From Porticoccaceae bacterium (lineage in GTDB: Bacteria > Pseudomonadota > Gammaproteobacteria > Pseudomonadales > Porticoccaceae), in the NCBI GenBank assembly GCA_030590275.1, contig JAUUYV010000017.1, forward strand, positions 1 to 11,449: DNA of 11,449 nucleotides. Direction: 5' to 3'. How positions within the stretch are numbered: position 1 is the first letter of the stretch; each line of letters starts with the position of its first letter. The notes beneath the pieces are model-generated. The model ran no database searches. It had not been told where the DNA came from and saw nothing but the letters and a program-made list of their open reading frames with translations. Shown piece after piece: positions 1-7,376 of this stretch. The translations under genes were made by a program, and so were the position numbers.

Positions 1-132
1 ACCATAGGTCACCATTGCATATTTTTTAGACCATGAAAGATGCGAAAGTAAAAGCCCCGCTGCGAAGTTGGAAACAAAAACCACTACCTGATAATCGGCA
101 CAACTCTACTGCGATTAATCTTTCAGGGTATC

Positions 133-1221
133 CTATGCAACGGTCGAAGCGCTATCCCACTTTTTCAGCGTTGGCAGCACCTTTTCCGCGAACAAAGTCA
201 TGCTATCTTTGGTGTAGCTATAATCCATTCCAGCAAATGAGAAAAAACAGTTCAGTTCAAGCGGGCCAATAATGTCTTCGATGCCCTTGATCCGTTCTAG
301 AATTTGATCCGGTGTGCCATATAATTGTTGTTCGACATACTGTTCGGTGACTCGCTTAGTTTCTTCGCGCATGGCAACGGCGGAACGGCCATAAAACTCA
401 TAGTCCTTGATGTCGTTGAAATGCTCTCCCTGCATTTCGTAATGCTTCATCGCTGACTCCCAGTAATCGGCCATATATTTATGGGCCATATCTTTCGCGC
501 GACCTGGATCATTGTCGCAAATAGTAAAAATATTAGCCGATGTTGGAGGCGCCGGTCGATCATACTCTTTCGAATACAGTTCGCGATATCTTAAAATATC
601 CTTGGCTCGCTGCTCCCAGGGAGCAATGGCAAAGGTCATCATCGCACCACCGATACGAACCGCATGTGGAACAGTATCCGGAGACATAGAAACTATATAG
701 GTTCTATCCTTGAAACTTTTGAATGGGGCGGGCCGGATATCACGACGGATTTGGTCAAAATGAGCGCCTTTATGTTCCTCCATAGTACCGCTCTCGAGCG
801 CCGCAAGAATCATACTCGCTGATTCATTGAAGATATCGCGGGAAGCATTCATATCAATACCAAACCCATCGTATTCAACACGACCAATCCCACGCCCGAA
901 AGCGATAATCACGCGACCATTAGAAAGATTGTCCAACATTGACAGGTCGGTCGCAATTCTTAAGGGATCCTTGTGCCAGGGCAGAATGATCGCTGCGGTG
1001 CCCAGTTTGATTGTTTTTGTTTTGCCCGCCATATAAGTCAGGAACTGTAACGGGTTTGGGCACATGGCATAGTCTGTAAAATGGTGTTCAGGCCCCCAGA
1101 TAGAGTTAAAACCCAGTGGTTCAACTAGCTCTGCAACTGCGATTTCTTTTTGAAATACTTGCAGATCAGTCATAGGCTGATTGCTGCTACTTTGAAACGG
1201 AAATATAACTCCCACATCCAT
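133..1221 (-). CDS. LLM-class flavin-dependent oxidoreductase (luciferase-like monooxygenase)
   Basis: A 362-residue protein of the bacterial-luciferase-like (LLM) TIM-barrel family, which uses reduced FMN or F420 to oxidise organic substrates. Family marks are the N-terminal strand MDVGVIFPF, the segment FNSIWGPEHHF near residue 40, the strand IKLGTAAIILPWHKDP followed by LDNLSNGRV (about 70-105), and the GRGIGRVEYDGFGID stretch that follows. The length is normal for the family. The ATG start follows AGGAGA at 7 nt spacing, and the gene ends in TAG. It is the third gene of a minus-strand series behind two acyl-CoA dehydrogenases, but a 101-bp gap separates it from them, so it may have its own promoter. 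The context suggests an oxygenation or oxidation step in breakdown of a bulky acyl compound. The family is certain; the substrate and flavin type are not. Confidence 0.9.
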   Translation of the reverse strand: MDVGVIFPFQSSSNQPMTDLQVFQKEIAVAELVEPLGFNSIWGPEHHFTDYAMCPNPLQFLTYMAGKTKTIKLGTAAIILPWHKDPLRIATDLSMLDNLSNGRVIIAFGRGIGRVEYDGFGIDMNASRDIFNESASMILAALESGTMEEHKGAHFDQIRRDIRPAPFKSFKDRTYIVSMSPDTVPHAVRIGGAMMTFAIAPWEQRAKDILRYRELYSKEYDRPAPPTSANIFTICDNDPGRAKDMAHKYMADYWESAMKHYEMQGEHFNDIKDYEFYGRSAVAMREETKRVTEQYVEQQLYGTPDQILERIKGIEDIIGPLELNCFFSFAGMDYSYTKDSMTLFAEKVLPTLKKWDSASTVA

Positions 1222-1322
1222 ACCATGTTCTCCTAATTAATTTGTAGTTATTAAAAATAATGTAAATCTTATAGGCCTTGCAACAATAAAAAAATAACCC
1301 GTAATTACCGGCACCCACAACT
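1222..1322 (-). other. Intergenic gap before the LLM oxidoreductase gene
   Basis: A 101-bp AT-rich spacer between the short acyl-CoA dehydrogenase gene and the downstream LLM gene. On the minus strand it holds GTAATTAC next to GGG and then a T-rich run (about 1311-1283), a poor terminator-like arrangement with only about three GC pairs. It also holds AGGAGA, the LLM ribosome site (1229-1234). Confidence 0.35.
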
Positions 1323-2432
1323 TTAACGATTGTTATTATCTATCCTACGATGAGCTGCCCGCCGAAAAATATCTGGGGCAACACGATCTTTGTACTGCTC
1401 AGGAGTTCCACCTAACATCTCGTTTAGAAAAGCTCGCTTCATAAATAAATGGCAATCGTGCTCCCAGGTTACGCCAATACCACCGTGAAATTGCACTGAC
1501 TCCTCAGTAATTCCGCGGTAAACCTCTGCTGTGATTACCTTAGCCTGGGCAGCCAGGCTCATCCACCCATCACCCCGAATGGCAAATATTCTACATGCTT
1601 CATTGGTAAACGCACGGGCCACCTCCAGCGCCACCTTAAGATCGGCAACCCGATGTTTAAGTGCCTGGAACGAACCAATGGGGCGATTGAACTGTTCGCG
1701 AGTGCCCATATAGGCAATCGCCTCGGCAAGTGCTTGATCGGCCCCACCAAGAGAATCACAGGCGAGCGCCAAATCAAAATGCGCACGAACCGCCGCCCCA
1801 GCTTGCGCGGCGACAGTGCCAGTACATAATATCTCACCAATCGCCGCATCGAGTTGCACAGTAGCAAGGTTGCGAGTTCTGTCCCAGGTGGCGATATCGG
1901 TCACGGTGACCCCTTTCTTACTCAGGTCAATCAACGTTACCGGCAACTCCCCATTACCGGCTGGCACAATCAACAAATGGCTTGCCAACCCGCCCTCAAA
2001 AACATCATGCAAGACCCCACTCACAGCCACCGTGGTGCCTTGATCTTCGATGCTAAGCGTACGCGTTTCGACCACCGCTATTGCTACAACGATTTCGCCA
2101 CAACCGATAGACTTCAATAATTCGTCTGTACGCGGCAATTTTCTGGCCAAAATGAGCGCGTCAGCTGCGGCCATGCCGCCGACGAAAGCCACCGACGCCA
2201 GTGTCCGCCCCAATTCGGTATAGATAGGCGCTAAAGCCTCAAAAGACTGGCCCAGGCCATCGAGCTCCTCCGGTGTCGTGAGTAGCATCCACCCCAGCTC
2301 AGCCATGAGCTCACGCAATTCTGCATCACCATCGGATTTTTGCGCCGAGTATCGCGCTCTCCTGTCGACGTGTTCGTCAAGAACGCGGCGTGCCGCTTCT
2401 CGTAATTCTCCAACGTCCATCTGTGTGCTCAC
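1323..2432 (-). CDS. Acyl-CoA dehydrogenase, short partner-type subunit (FadE27/ChsE5-like)
   Basis: A 369-residue acyl-CoA dehydrogenase family protein (FAD-dependent alpha,beta-desaturation of acyl-CoA). The C-terminal half is well conserved: REQFNRPIGSFQ at 245-256, the FAD-contact loop of ACADs, and QFHGGIG at 314-320 followed by TWEHDCHLFMKRA. The middle beta domain is degenerate, with no recognisable SEPxAGSD flavin/substrate loop. This pattern matches the non-catalytic partner subunit of alpha2beta2 heteromeric ACADs. The start is GTG, chosen because AAGGAG sits 5 nt upstream; an in-frame ATG four codons later has no well-placed ribosome site. It lies 34 bp downstream of the other dehydrogenase gene on the same strand, so the two are probably co-transcribed and co-assembled. 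Family assignment is firm; the partner-subunit role is inferred from motifs. Confidence 0.9.
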   Translation of the reverse strand: MSTQMDVGELREAARRVLDEHVDRRARYSAQKSDGDAELRELMAELGWMLLTTPEELDGLGQSFEALAPIYTELGRTLASVAFVGGMAAADALILARKLPRTDELLKSIGCGEIVVAIAVVETRTLSIEDQGTTVAVSGVLHDVFEGGLASHLLIVPAGNGELPVTLIDLSKKGVTVTDIATWDRTRNLATVQLDAAIGEILCTGTVAAQAGAAVRAHFDLALACDSLGGADQALAEAIAYMGTREQFNRPIGSFQALKHRVADLKVALEVARAFTNEACRIFAIRGDGWMSLAAQAKVITAEVYRGITEESVQFHGGIGVTWEHDCHLFMKRAFLNEMLGGTPEQYKDRVAPDIFRRAAHRRIDNNNR

Positions 2433-2466
2433 TGCGGCTCCTTCCCTCGCATCCTTAATGTGCGAT

Positions 2467-3660
2467 TCAAGACTTTTTCTCGCGAGGCATTAGCAAAACC
2501 CGCTCCGAGATAATGTTACGTTGAATTTCGTTACTACCACCGGCAATATTCCATTGGTAGGAATTCATAAAGTCGAACATCCAGTTGCCGGTCTCATAAC
2601 CAGCACCTAGCGTAAAAGGCTCACAATACTGTCCAGCCATCCCTTGCAAACGCATACCTAATACGGTGAAATCACGGAGAATACGCGCGTAAGCCAGTTT
2701 AATAATAGAGGCGTCGCCCATCGCTTCTTCTCCGGCAATCCGTTTCATCATCATCTCACTGACCAGAACGCGCGCACCTTCAATCCGAGTCGTCATATCC
2801 ACAATGCGACGGCGCATTTCATCGTCGAGACGATCATTTTCTTCGCCGTCTTTGGTGGCAATAGCCACCAGTCGCCAAAGTGAATGGTAAAGTCGCTCGA
2901 TAAGTTCGACCAGTGTCAGGCCGCGCTCAGAAGACAGTGTTGTCTGGGCAACTTGCCAGCCCTGGTTTTCCTTGCCGACTCGGTTTTCCAGTGGAATTTC
3001 AACATCATCAAGAAACAATTCCGCAAATTCCTCATCGCCGGTAATCTGTAAAATCGGGCGAACTTCTACGCCTTTAGATTTCATGTCCATCAACAAAAAA
3101 GTAATACCAGCCTGCTTGGCTACCGTGGTATCAGTACGCACCAGCAACAGACAATAGTCGGCAAACTGGCCTACCGTAGACCAAACCTTCTGGCCGTTAA
3201 TCACGTAGCGATCACCCCTCAGCTCTCCTTTGGTGCTCAGAGATGCCAGGTCCGAGCCGGCATTAGGCTCAGAAAATCCCTGGCACCAAATTTCACCTTT
3301 GAGTATCGCGGGTAAGTGCTGAGCCTTTTGTGCTTCAGTGCCCCATTCACATAAGGTCATCGCTGCGTGATAGAGAGAGATAAAATGGAGGCTCATACGA
3401 GGCGCATCGGCTCGCGCTATTTCTTCAAAAATCGCCACCTGTTCAGCCAGCGATCGCCCACCTCCGGGCCATTGCTCAGGCCAGTGCGGTGCGGCATAAC
3501 CTGCACTGACAAGGCGTGCGAGCCACTCGCGCTGCGTTGCCAGGAAACTTTCGGTATCACCACCAGTTTGTCGCGCTCGCCAGTCGGCTGGAATGTTTTC
3601 GCTCAACCATTCGCGTACTTCAATGCGAAGGGTTTCCAGGTTTTCTCTATTAACTTCCAT
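2467..3660 (-). CDS. Acyl-CoA dehydrogenase, catalytic-type subunit (FadE26/ChsE4-like)
   Basis: A 397-residue FAD-dependent acyl-CoA dehydrogenase. Visible marks are the N-terminal helical domain, GFSEPNAGSD at 128-137 (flavin/substrate loop), YVINGQKVWST near 152-162 and GGSNEIQRNIISERVL at 374-389. At the position of the MCAD-type catalytic Glu (the YEG motif) there is glycine (AGG). The likely base is instead E245 in the SSERG segment, the place used by isovaleryl-CoA dehydrogenase and FadE26-type enzymes. The RxQFGxP FAD loop usually found in mid C-terminal domain is absent, but is present in the neighbouring dehydrogenase, so the pair looks complementary. It starts at ATG with GAAAGG just upstream and is first in the minus-strand series. 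An operator-like palindrome lies 23-48 bp before the start. The substrate is unknown; steroid or other bulky side-chain acyl-CoA is a family-based guess. Confidence 0.92.
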   Translation of the reverse strand: MEVNRENLETLRIEVREWLSENIPADWRARQTGGDTESFLATQREWLARLVSAGYAAPHWPEQWPGGGRSLAEQVAIFEEIARADAPRMSLHFISLYHAAMTLCEWGTEAQKAQHLPAILKGEIWCQGFSEPNAGSDLASLSTKGELRGDRYVINGQKVWSTVGQFADYCLLLVRTDTTVAKQAGITFLLMDMKSKGVEVRPILQITGDEEFAELFLDDVEIPLENRVGKENQGWQVAQTTLSSERGLTLVELIERLYHSLWRLVAIATKDGEENDRLDDEMRRRIVDMTTRIEGARVLVSEMMMKRIAGEEAMGDASIIKLAYARILRDFTVLGMRLQGMAGQYCEPFTLGAGYETGNWMFDFMNSYQWNIAGGSNEIQRNIISERVLLMPREKKS

Positions 3661-3682
3661 GAAGCCTTTCGCTTTTATACCA

Positions 3683-3708
3683 GGTTATATTAGTCAGCGA
3701 ATATAACC
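3683..3708. promoter_or_regulatory. Operator-like perfect inverted repeat (9-8-9)
   Basis: GGTTATATT at 3683-3691 and its exact reverse complement AATATAACC at 3700-3708 flank an 8-bp spacer. A further CCA/TGG pair (3680-3682 and 3713-3715) extends it with a bulge. The size and symmetry suit a dimeric repressor of the TetR or MarR kind. It lies close to the start of the catalytic dehydrogenase gene, where a bound protein would cover the promoter. No regulator gene is in the window, so the binding protein is unknown. Confidence 0.5.
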
Positions 3709-3810
3709 CATCTGGGTTTGGATTGGCACTTCGGGGGCATGTAAAACCGAGTTGAAATCTAGCCCCTGGATGATTTCTCAACTGGCTAATTGCTTGAATA
3801 ACTGCCAGGT

Positions 3811-3839
3811 TTGACAGTGAGCTTAGCACCTAATTTATG
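3811..3839 (+). promoter_or_regulatory. Possible promoter for the crotonase gene
   Basis: A perfect -35 hexamer TTGACA at 3811-3816 is followed 17 bp later by TTTATG (3834-3839), which matches only 3 of 6 bases of the -10 consensus. An alternative -10-like TATACA sits at 3895-3900 without a good -35. Either would drive the gene starting at 3945. Assignment is tentative. Confidence 0.3.
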
Positions 3840-3944
3840 AGCTCTGATATCCACAGCTAAAAAACCGTATCAGTATTGATCAGCTAGACTTGGCTATACA
3901 GGGTGTTTATGCTCTTATCTTTCTTTGCCACAAATGGAACGACA

Positions 3945-4823
3945 ATGGACGTAAAAACTGACGCCACATTTATCCTCTATGAAACCCCGGAAGACGGCAT
4001 CGCACGCATCGTACTTAATCGGCCGGAAACGGCGAATGCGCAGGATACGAAATTTCTATACGAATTAAATGCTGCCTTCGATCGTGCCGCCCAGGATGAA
4101 GACATCCGTGTCATTATCCTGGCGGCTAATGGAAAACATTTCTCGTCAGGTCATGATCTCAGTGAAAAGAACTGGTACGAAAACATGTACGATCATGACA
4201 CGGTGGGGACTATGTGCGGATTTACCTGCGCAGGTGCAGAAGCCCAGATGAGTCGCGAGGAAGAAATATACCTGGGTTTTAGCGAGCGTTGGCGCAACAT
4301 TCCAAAGCCGACCATTGCCGCAGTACAGGGGAAATGCATTGCCGGTGGCTTGATGCTCGCCTGGCCCTGCGATCTAATTATCGCCACGGATGACGCAAGC
4401 TTTACCGATCCGACTGTCAGTTTTGGTGTCGGTGGCGTTGAATACTTCGCGCACTTCTGGGAAGTGGGCGTACGTAAAGCTAAGGAAATGTTGTTTACCT
4501 CCGACTCACTTAGCGCCGAAGATGCCTTGCGCCTGGGCATGGTAAATAAGGTGGTGCCGCGCGAAGAGCTACAGGAGGCTTCTATGATAATGGCGCGTAA
4601 GATCGCTTCTAAATCACGGTTTGCGCTTAAGCTAACAAAAAAAGCCATCAATACCTGTCAGGATGCCCAAGGCCGCGATGTGGCAATGCAGAACGCCTTC
4701 CATTTGCACCAACTTGCGCATACCCACTGGTTAAAACTGTATGACGGATTGATGGACCCAACCGGACTACCCGAAGCAACACAGAGGGCACTAGGCCTAA
4801 AAGTAGAAGACAAAAAAAAATAA
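3945..4823 (+). CDS. Enoyl-CoA hydratase/isomerase (crotonase) family protein with altered catalytic residues
   Basis: A 292-residue crotonase-fold protein. The oxyanion-hole segments are visible: KHFSSGHDL (64-72) and QGKCIAGG (128-135), followed by CDLIIATDDASF (142-153) and the C-terminal RLGMVNKVVP (196-205). Aligned to rat crotonase, both catalytic glutamates are replaced: Glu144 by M137 and Glu164 by T157. The GVEYFAHFWE segment (164-173) belongs to a distinct subfamily. About 30 extra residues (76-110) lie after the HDL motif. It may be a hydratase using other residues, or another CoA-ester reaction such as isomerisation or hydrolysis. The ATG at 3945 has GGA about 6 nt upstream; an in-frame GTG at 3903 adds a non-conserved leader and is not preferred. 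It is divergent from the acyl-CoA dehydrogenase genes and probably acts in the same pathway. Confidence 0.88.
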   Translation: MDVKTDATFILYETPEDGIARIVLNRPETANAQDTKFLYELNAAFDRAAQDEDIRVIILAANGKHFSSGHDLSEKNWYENMYDHDTVGTMCGFTCAGAEAQMSREEEIYLGFSERWRNIPKPTIAAVQGKCIAGGLMLAWPCDLIIATDDASFTDPTVSFGVGGVEYFAHFWEVGVRKAKEMLFTSDSLSAEDALRLGMVNKVVPREELQEASMIMARKIASKSRFALKLTKKAINTCQDAQGRDVAMQNAFHLHQLAHTHWLKLYDGLMDPTGLPEATQRALGLKVEDKKK

Positions 4824-4948
4824 AGCAAGATAATGAAGTCTACGAACTAAATTTAAATCTAGTTTTTAAGAAGCAAGCTTAAAGAACCAAACAAAAAAAT
4901 AGAGCTTAATAAGGACCCCTCAAGAGCTAACCATCGGAAATAAGCACC
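4824..4948. other. AT-rich intergenic spacer
   Basis: A 125-bp AT-rich gap between the crotonase gene and the DUF3014 gene. It holds a short inverted repeat TTTAAG/CTTAAA (4865-4870 and 4878-4883), but no GC-rich stem followed by a T run, so no intrinsic terminator can be called. A promoter for the next gene is expected here, but no convincing -35/-10 pair was found. Confidence 0.4.
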
Positions 4949-5851
4949 ATGAAAGTGAAATCCTGTACCAGTAAAGGAAACACGACGGTAATTAACCTAT
5001 TACTGTTGTTGGTCGCGCTTATTATTGTTGGCGGTGCTCTATTTTTACTCAAACCTCAATTATTGGAGTTTTTCCATCAGATCTATGGCACACCACCAAA
5101 CAGCGTAGATTCAACAGTCATAGAAAGCGAAACGCCGCCAATATCCGAACCACCTACTAACGATGCCCCTGCGGTGAAAACCATACCCAGGAAAGACCCT
5201 GCCCCCGACCATCCCGAACCGCCACTCCCCAGCCTGGACGAAAGCGATGAAGTGCTTAGACAGCACCTTGCTGAACAATTCAGTAATACTGTGGGAGACT
5301 CACCCGCGTTTGAGCAGTGGCTCGCCAGCGATCATTTAATCCAACGAGCTACGGCACTTATCAGTGGACTATCCCACGGCCAAATTCAACGCAAAATCCT
5401 CCCGCTCACACCTCCAAAAACTGATTTTTCTGTCGACCATATCGATGGAAAAATCTATCTAAGCCCCACTAACTATTATCGCTATAATGCTTACCTAAGC
5501 GTAATCGAGCGTCTGGATGACGAAAAACTCGCTGCGTTTTTTCACCATTTTCGCCCACTTTTTGAAGAGGCCTATCACCAGTTAGGCAGTGATACCGCAA
5601 GCGATGGAAAAACGGCCTTACCTTTTGATCATCGGCTGCTCACAGCAATCGACCACCTGTTGGCAGCCCCCGAACTGGACACCCCGCCCGTTCTAAAACT
5701 GGACACGGTTACCTATTCCTACGCTGACTTCAGTCTGGAAGACTTATCTGCGGCACACAAACTATTGATTCGAATGGGCCCCGAAAATACACGCATGATA
5801 AAACTCAAGCTTCAGGCTATTAAATCCCAACTGGAAGATCATCCACGCTGA
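4949..5851 (+). CDS. DUF3014 domain-containing membrane-anchored protein
   Basis: A 300-residue protein of unknown function. One N-terminal transmembrane helix spans about residues 14-34 (hydrophobic run of I, L, V, A, G) after a short basic tail, so the rest is probably periplasmic. A Pro/Glu/Asp-rich linker covers about 48-95. The C-terminal part (about 95-298) carries DUF3014 signatures: LPSLDESD at 93-100, the LSPTNYYRYNAYL segment from 171, IDHLLAAPEL at 234-243 and KLLIRMGPEN at 271-280. There is no catalytic motif and no lipobox. The ATG start has only a weak GGA upstream. The gene stands alone on its strand, with no link to the catabolic genes before it. Its stop codon abuts that of dcd. 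Family recognition is good, but no function is assigned. Confidence 0.85.
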   Translation: MKVKSCTSKGNTTVINLLLLLVALIIVGGALFLLKPQLLEFFHQIYGTPPNSVDSTVIESETPPISEPPTNDAPAVKTIPRKDPAPDHPEPPLPSLDESDEVLRQHLAEQFSNTVGDSPAFEQWLASDHLIQRATALISGLSHGQIQRKILPLTPPKTDFSVDHIDGKIYLSPTNYYRYNAYLSVIERLDDEKLAAFFHHFRPLFEEAYHQLGSDTASDGKTALPFDHRLLTAIDHLLAAPELDTPPVLKLDTVTYSYADFSLEDLSAAHKLLIRMGPENTRMIKLKLQAIKSQLEDHPR

Positions 5852-6424
5852 TCAAGCTTTCGGCAGAGTAACCCCGGTCTGCCCCTGATACTTACCACCC
5901 CGATCCTTGTAGGAGGTCTCGCAAACCTCATCGGATTCGAAGAACAGCATCTGGGCAACACCCTCGTTAGCATAGACCTTGGCAGGCAAGGTGGTAGTGT
6001 TGGAAAACTCCAGGGTGACATGTCCCTCCCACTCCGGCTCCAGTGGTGTCACGTTGACAATAATGCCGCAACGGGCATAGGTAGATTTACCCAGACAAAT
6101 GGTGAGCACGTTGCGCGGTATACGAAAATATTCCACGGTGCGTGCCAGCGCAAAGGAATTAGGCGGGATAATGCAATGATCACCGCGAACATCGACAAAA
6201 CTGTTGGTATCGAAATTTTTAGGATCAACCGTCGCTGAATGCACATTGGTAAAAATCTTAAAATCTTCGGAACAACGCACATCGTAACCGTAGCTCGACA
6301 CCCCGTAGGAAATGACTTTGTCGCCGTTGGCATCCGGCTGCCGCACTTGCTGCTCGATGAAGGGTTCGATCATGCCCTGCTCCACGGCCATGCGGCGAAT
6401 CCATGTGTCCGGCTTAATACTCAA
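5852..6424 (-). CDS. dcd: dCTP deaminase
   Basis: A 190-residue cytosolic enzyme that deaminates dCTP to dUTP, feeding dTMP synthesis. It is the Pseudomonas-like type, beginning [12 protein letters not shown]. Active-site marks are GKSTYAR at 112-118 (S114 and R118 match E. coli Ser111 and Arg115) and VTLEF at 136-140 (E139 matches the catalytic Glu138). The nucleotide-site segments [14 protein letters not shown] (37-50) and [11 protein letters not shown] (84-94) are present. The start is taken as TTG at 6424, because GGGAG lies 8 nt upstream and homologues begin exactly there. The open frame runs 40 codons further up, into the end of mrp, without family similarity. It lies 79 nt downstream of mrp on the same strand and is probably co-transcribed with it. 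Its stop touches the convergent DUF3014 stop. Confidence 0.95.
   Translation of the reverse strand: MSIKPDTWIRRMAVEQGMIEPFIEQQVRQPDANGDKVISYGVSSYGYDVRCSEDFKIFTNVHSATVDPKNFDTNSFVDVRGDHCIIPPNSFALARTVEYFRIPRNVLTICLGKSTYARCGIIVNVTPLEPEWEGHVTLEFSNTTTLPAKVYANEGVAQMLFFESDEVCETSYKDRGGKYQGQTGVTLPKA
5862..5883. repeat. Perfect 6-bp inverted repeat at the 3' end of dcd
   Basis: GGCAGA (5862-5867) and TCTGCC (5878-5883) can form a hairpin with a 10-nt loop inside the last codons of dcd, just past the stop of the convergent DUF3014 gene. No T run follows on either strand, so it is not a standard intrinsic terminator. It may only reflect coding sequence. Confidence 0.3.
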
Positions 6425-6503
6425 ATCACTTACTCCCGATAAAAATTTTGAATGACTTTCCCGTACTTCAAAAAAACGACGACACCCAATATTTCTGGTC
6501 TCG

Positions 6504-7376
6504 CTAATCCCCAATAATAATTTCTGGGCCAGCCACTTCCACACCGTCGAGAGCCTTGATTAACGCGCGTGCAATAGCACGATAACTCCTGGCAATTTCA
6601 CCTTCTGGATCATCCGCCACTATCGGATTGCCTGCATCGCCTTCGCGGATACGACGATCCAGAGGCAGGGAACCTAGTAGCTCGGCATTGTATTCGCCAG
6701 CAACCTTAGCGCCCCCACCTTCGCCGAATATCGCCTCCGTATGAGCACATTGGGAACAGATATGCAGAGCCATATTTTCGACTACGCCAAGCACCGGAAC
6801 ATTCACCTTACGAAACATCTCGATACCTTTACGGGCATCGAGCAGGGCAATATCCTGAGGCGTGGTCACGATCACGGCACCGGCAAGCTCTGCCTTTTGC
6901 GCCAGTGTCAGTTGAATATCACCCGTACCCGGTGGCATATCGACTAGCAGTATATCCAGCTCTCCCCACAGGGTTTGAGTTAAGAGTTGCACCAGCGCAC
7001 CGCCGGCCATTGGCCCGCGCCACACCATAGGAGTACTGTCAGATACCAGGTAAGCCATTGAATTAGTTTTTAAACCAAAAGCCTCAACCGGCACAAAGGT
7101 ATTACCGTTGATCACCTTTGGCTGAGTTCCCGCCGGTACACCCGCCAGCATACCCACGCTAGGGCCATAAATATCAGCATCCAGTATGCCGACTCGCTGC
7201 CCCTCAGCCAACAGGGCCAAAGCCAGATTCATGGTGGTTGTGGACTTACCAACACCGCCTTTGCCCGAAGCCACTGCAACAATATGCGTGACATCTTTCA
7301 GCCCTTCAGGCGTACCATCTTCCGATCCCGCCTGAGCCTGCCCTACCCCACCTGCTGATGCAGCGTCGTGCGCCAT
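6504..7376 (-). CDS. apbC: Mrp/ApbC family iron-sulfur cluster carrier ATPase
   Basis: A 290-residue P-loop ATPase (MinD/Mrp family) that binds and transfers [4Fe-4S] clusters to apoproteins in the cytosol. Motifs are the deviant Walker [10 protein letters not shown] (38-46), LDADIYGPS (65-73), the Walker B region [10 protein letters not shown] (144-153), and the cluster-binding CSQC (C207 and C210) at the dimer interface. It lacks the N-terminal MIP18/DUF59 domain of E. coli Mrp (369 residues); instead there are about 28 Ala/Gly-rich residues before the ATPase core. The ATG start has GAGG 8 nt upstream, and no further Mrp-like sequence lies upstream in frame. It ends in TAG and is followed by dcd on the same strand, divergent from metG. 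An Fe-S carrier close to the Fe-S-rich Rsx complex is suggestive, but this order is also just common in related genomes. Confidence 0.93.
   Translation of the reverse strand: MAHDAASAGGVGQAQAGSEDGTPEGLKDVTHIVAVASGKGGVGKSTTTMNLALALLAEGQRVGILDADIYGPSVGMLAGVPAGTQPKVINGNTFVPVEAFGLKTNSMAYLVSDSTPMVWRGPMAGGALVQLLTQTLWGELDILLVDMPPGTGDIQLTLAQKAELAGAVIVTTPQDIALLDARKGIEMFRKVNVPVLGVVENMALHICSQCAHTEAIFGEGGGAKVAGEYNAELLGSLPLDRRIREGDAGNPIVADDPEGEIARSYRAIARALIKALDGVEVAGPEIIIGD

Larger units (their letters stand above)
3661..3944. promoter_or_regulatory. Divergent intergenic control region
   Basis: A 284-bp gene-free stretch between the minus-strand dehydrogenase genes and the plus-strand crotonase gene. It contains the palindrome at 3683-3708, a weaker inverted repeat at 3751-3782 (GTTGAAATC against GATTTCTCAAC, two-base bulge), and a perfect TTGACA at 3811-3816. 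Promoters for both directions must lie here. No open reading frame or RNA gene was recognised in it. Confidence 0.7.

Noticed and set aside
1..132. Possible gene or terminator left of the LLM gene
   Set aside because: The only plus-strand frame there (from 33) runs into the LLM gene antisense and resembles nothing. No clear stem followed by a T run was found.
1283..1316. Intrinsic terminator between the short dehydrogenase gene and the LLM gene
   Set aside because: A T-rich run is present on the minus strand, but the preceding stem has only about three good pairs.
3903..3944. Earlier GTG or ATG starts (3903, 3909) for the crotonase gene
   Set aside because: The added leader is not family-like, and the ATG at 3945 has a closer ribosome-site match and precedes the conserved N-terminus.
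4193..4651. Minus-strand reading frame of 152 codons inside the crotonase gene
   Set aside because: It is antisense to conserved crotonase sequence, serine-rich as expected of a shadow frame, with no supporting signal.
6425..6544. Forty-codon upstream extension of dcd beginning at an ATG inside mrp
   Set aside because: The extra residues do not resemble Dcd, homologues begin at the SIKPDTW segment, and the TTG at 6424 has GGGAG 8 nt upstream.
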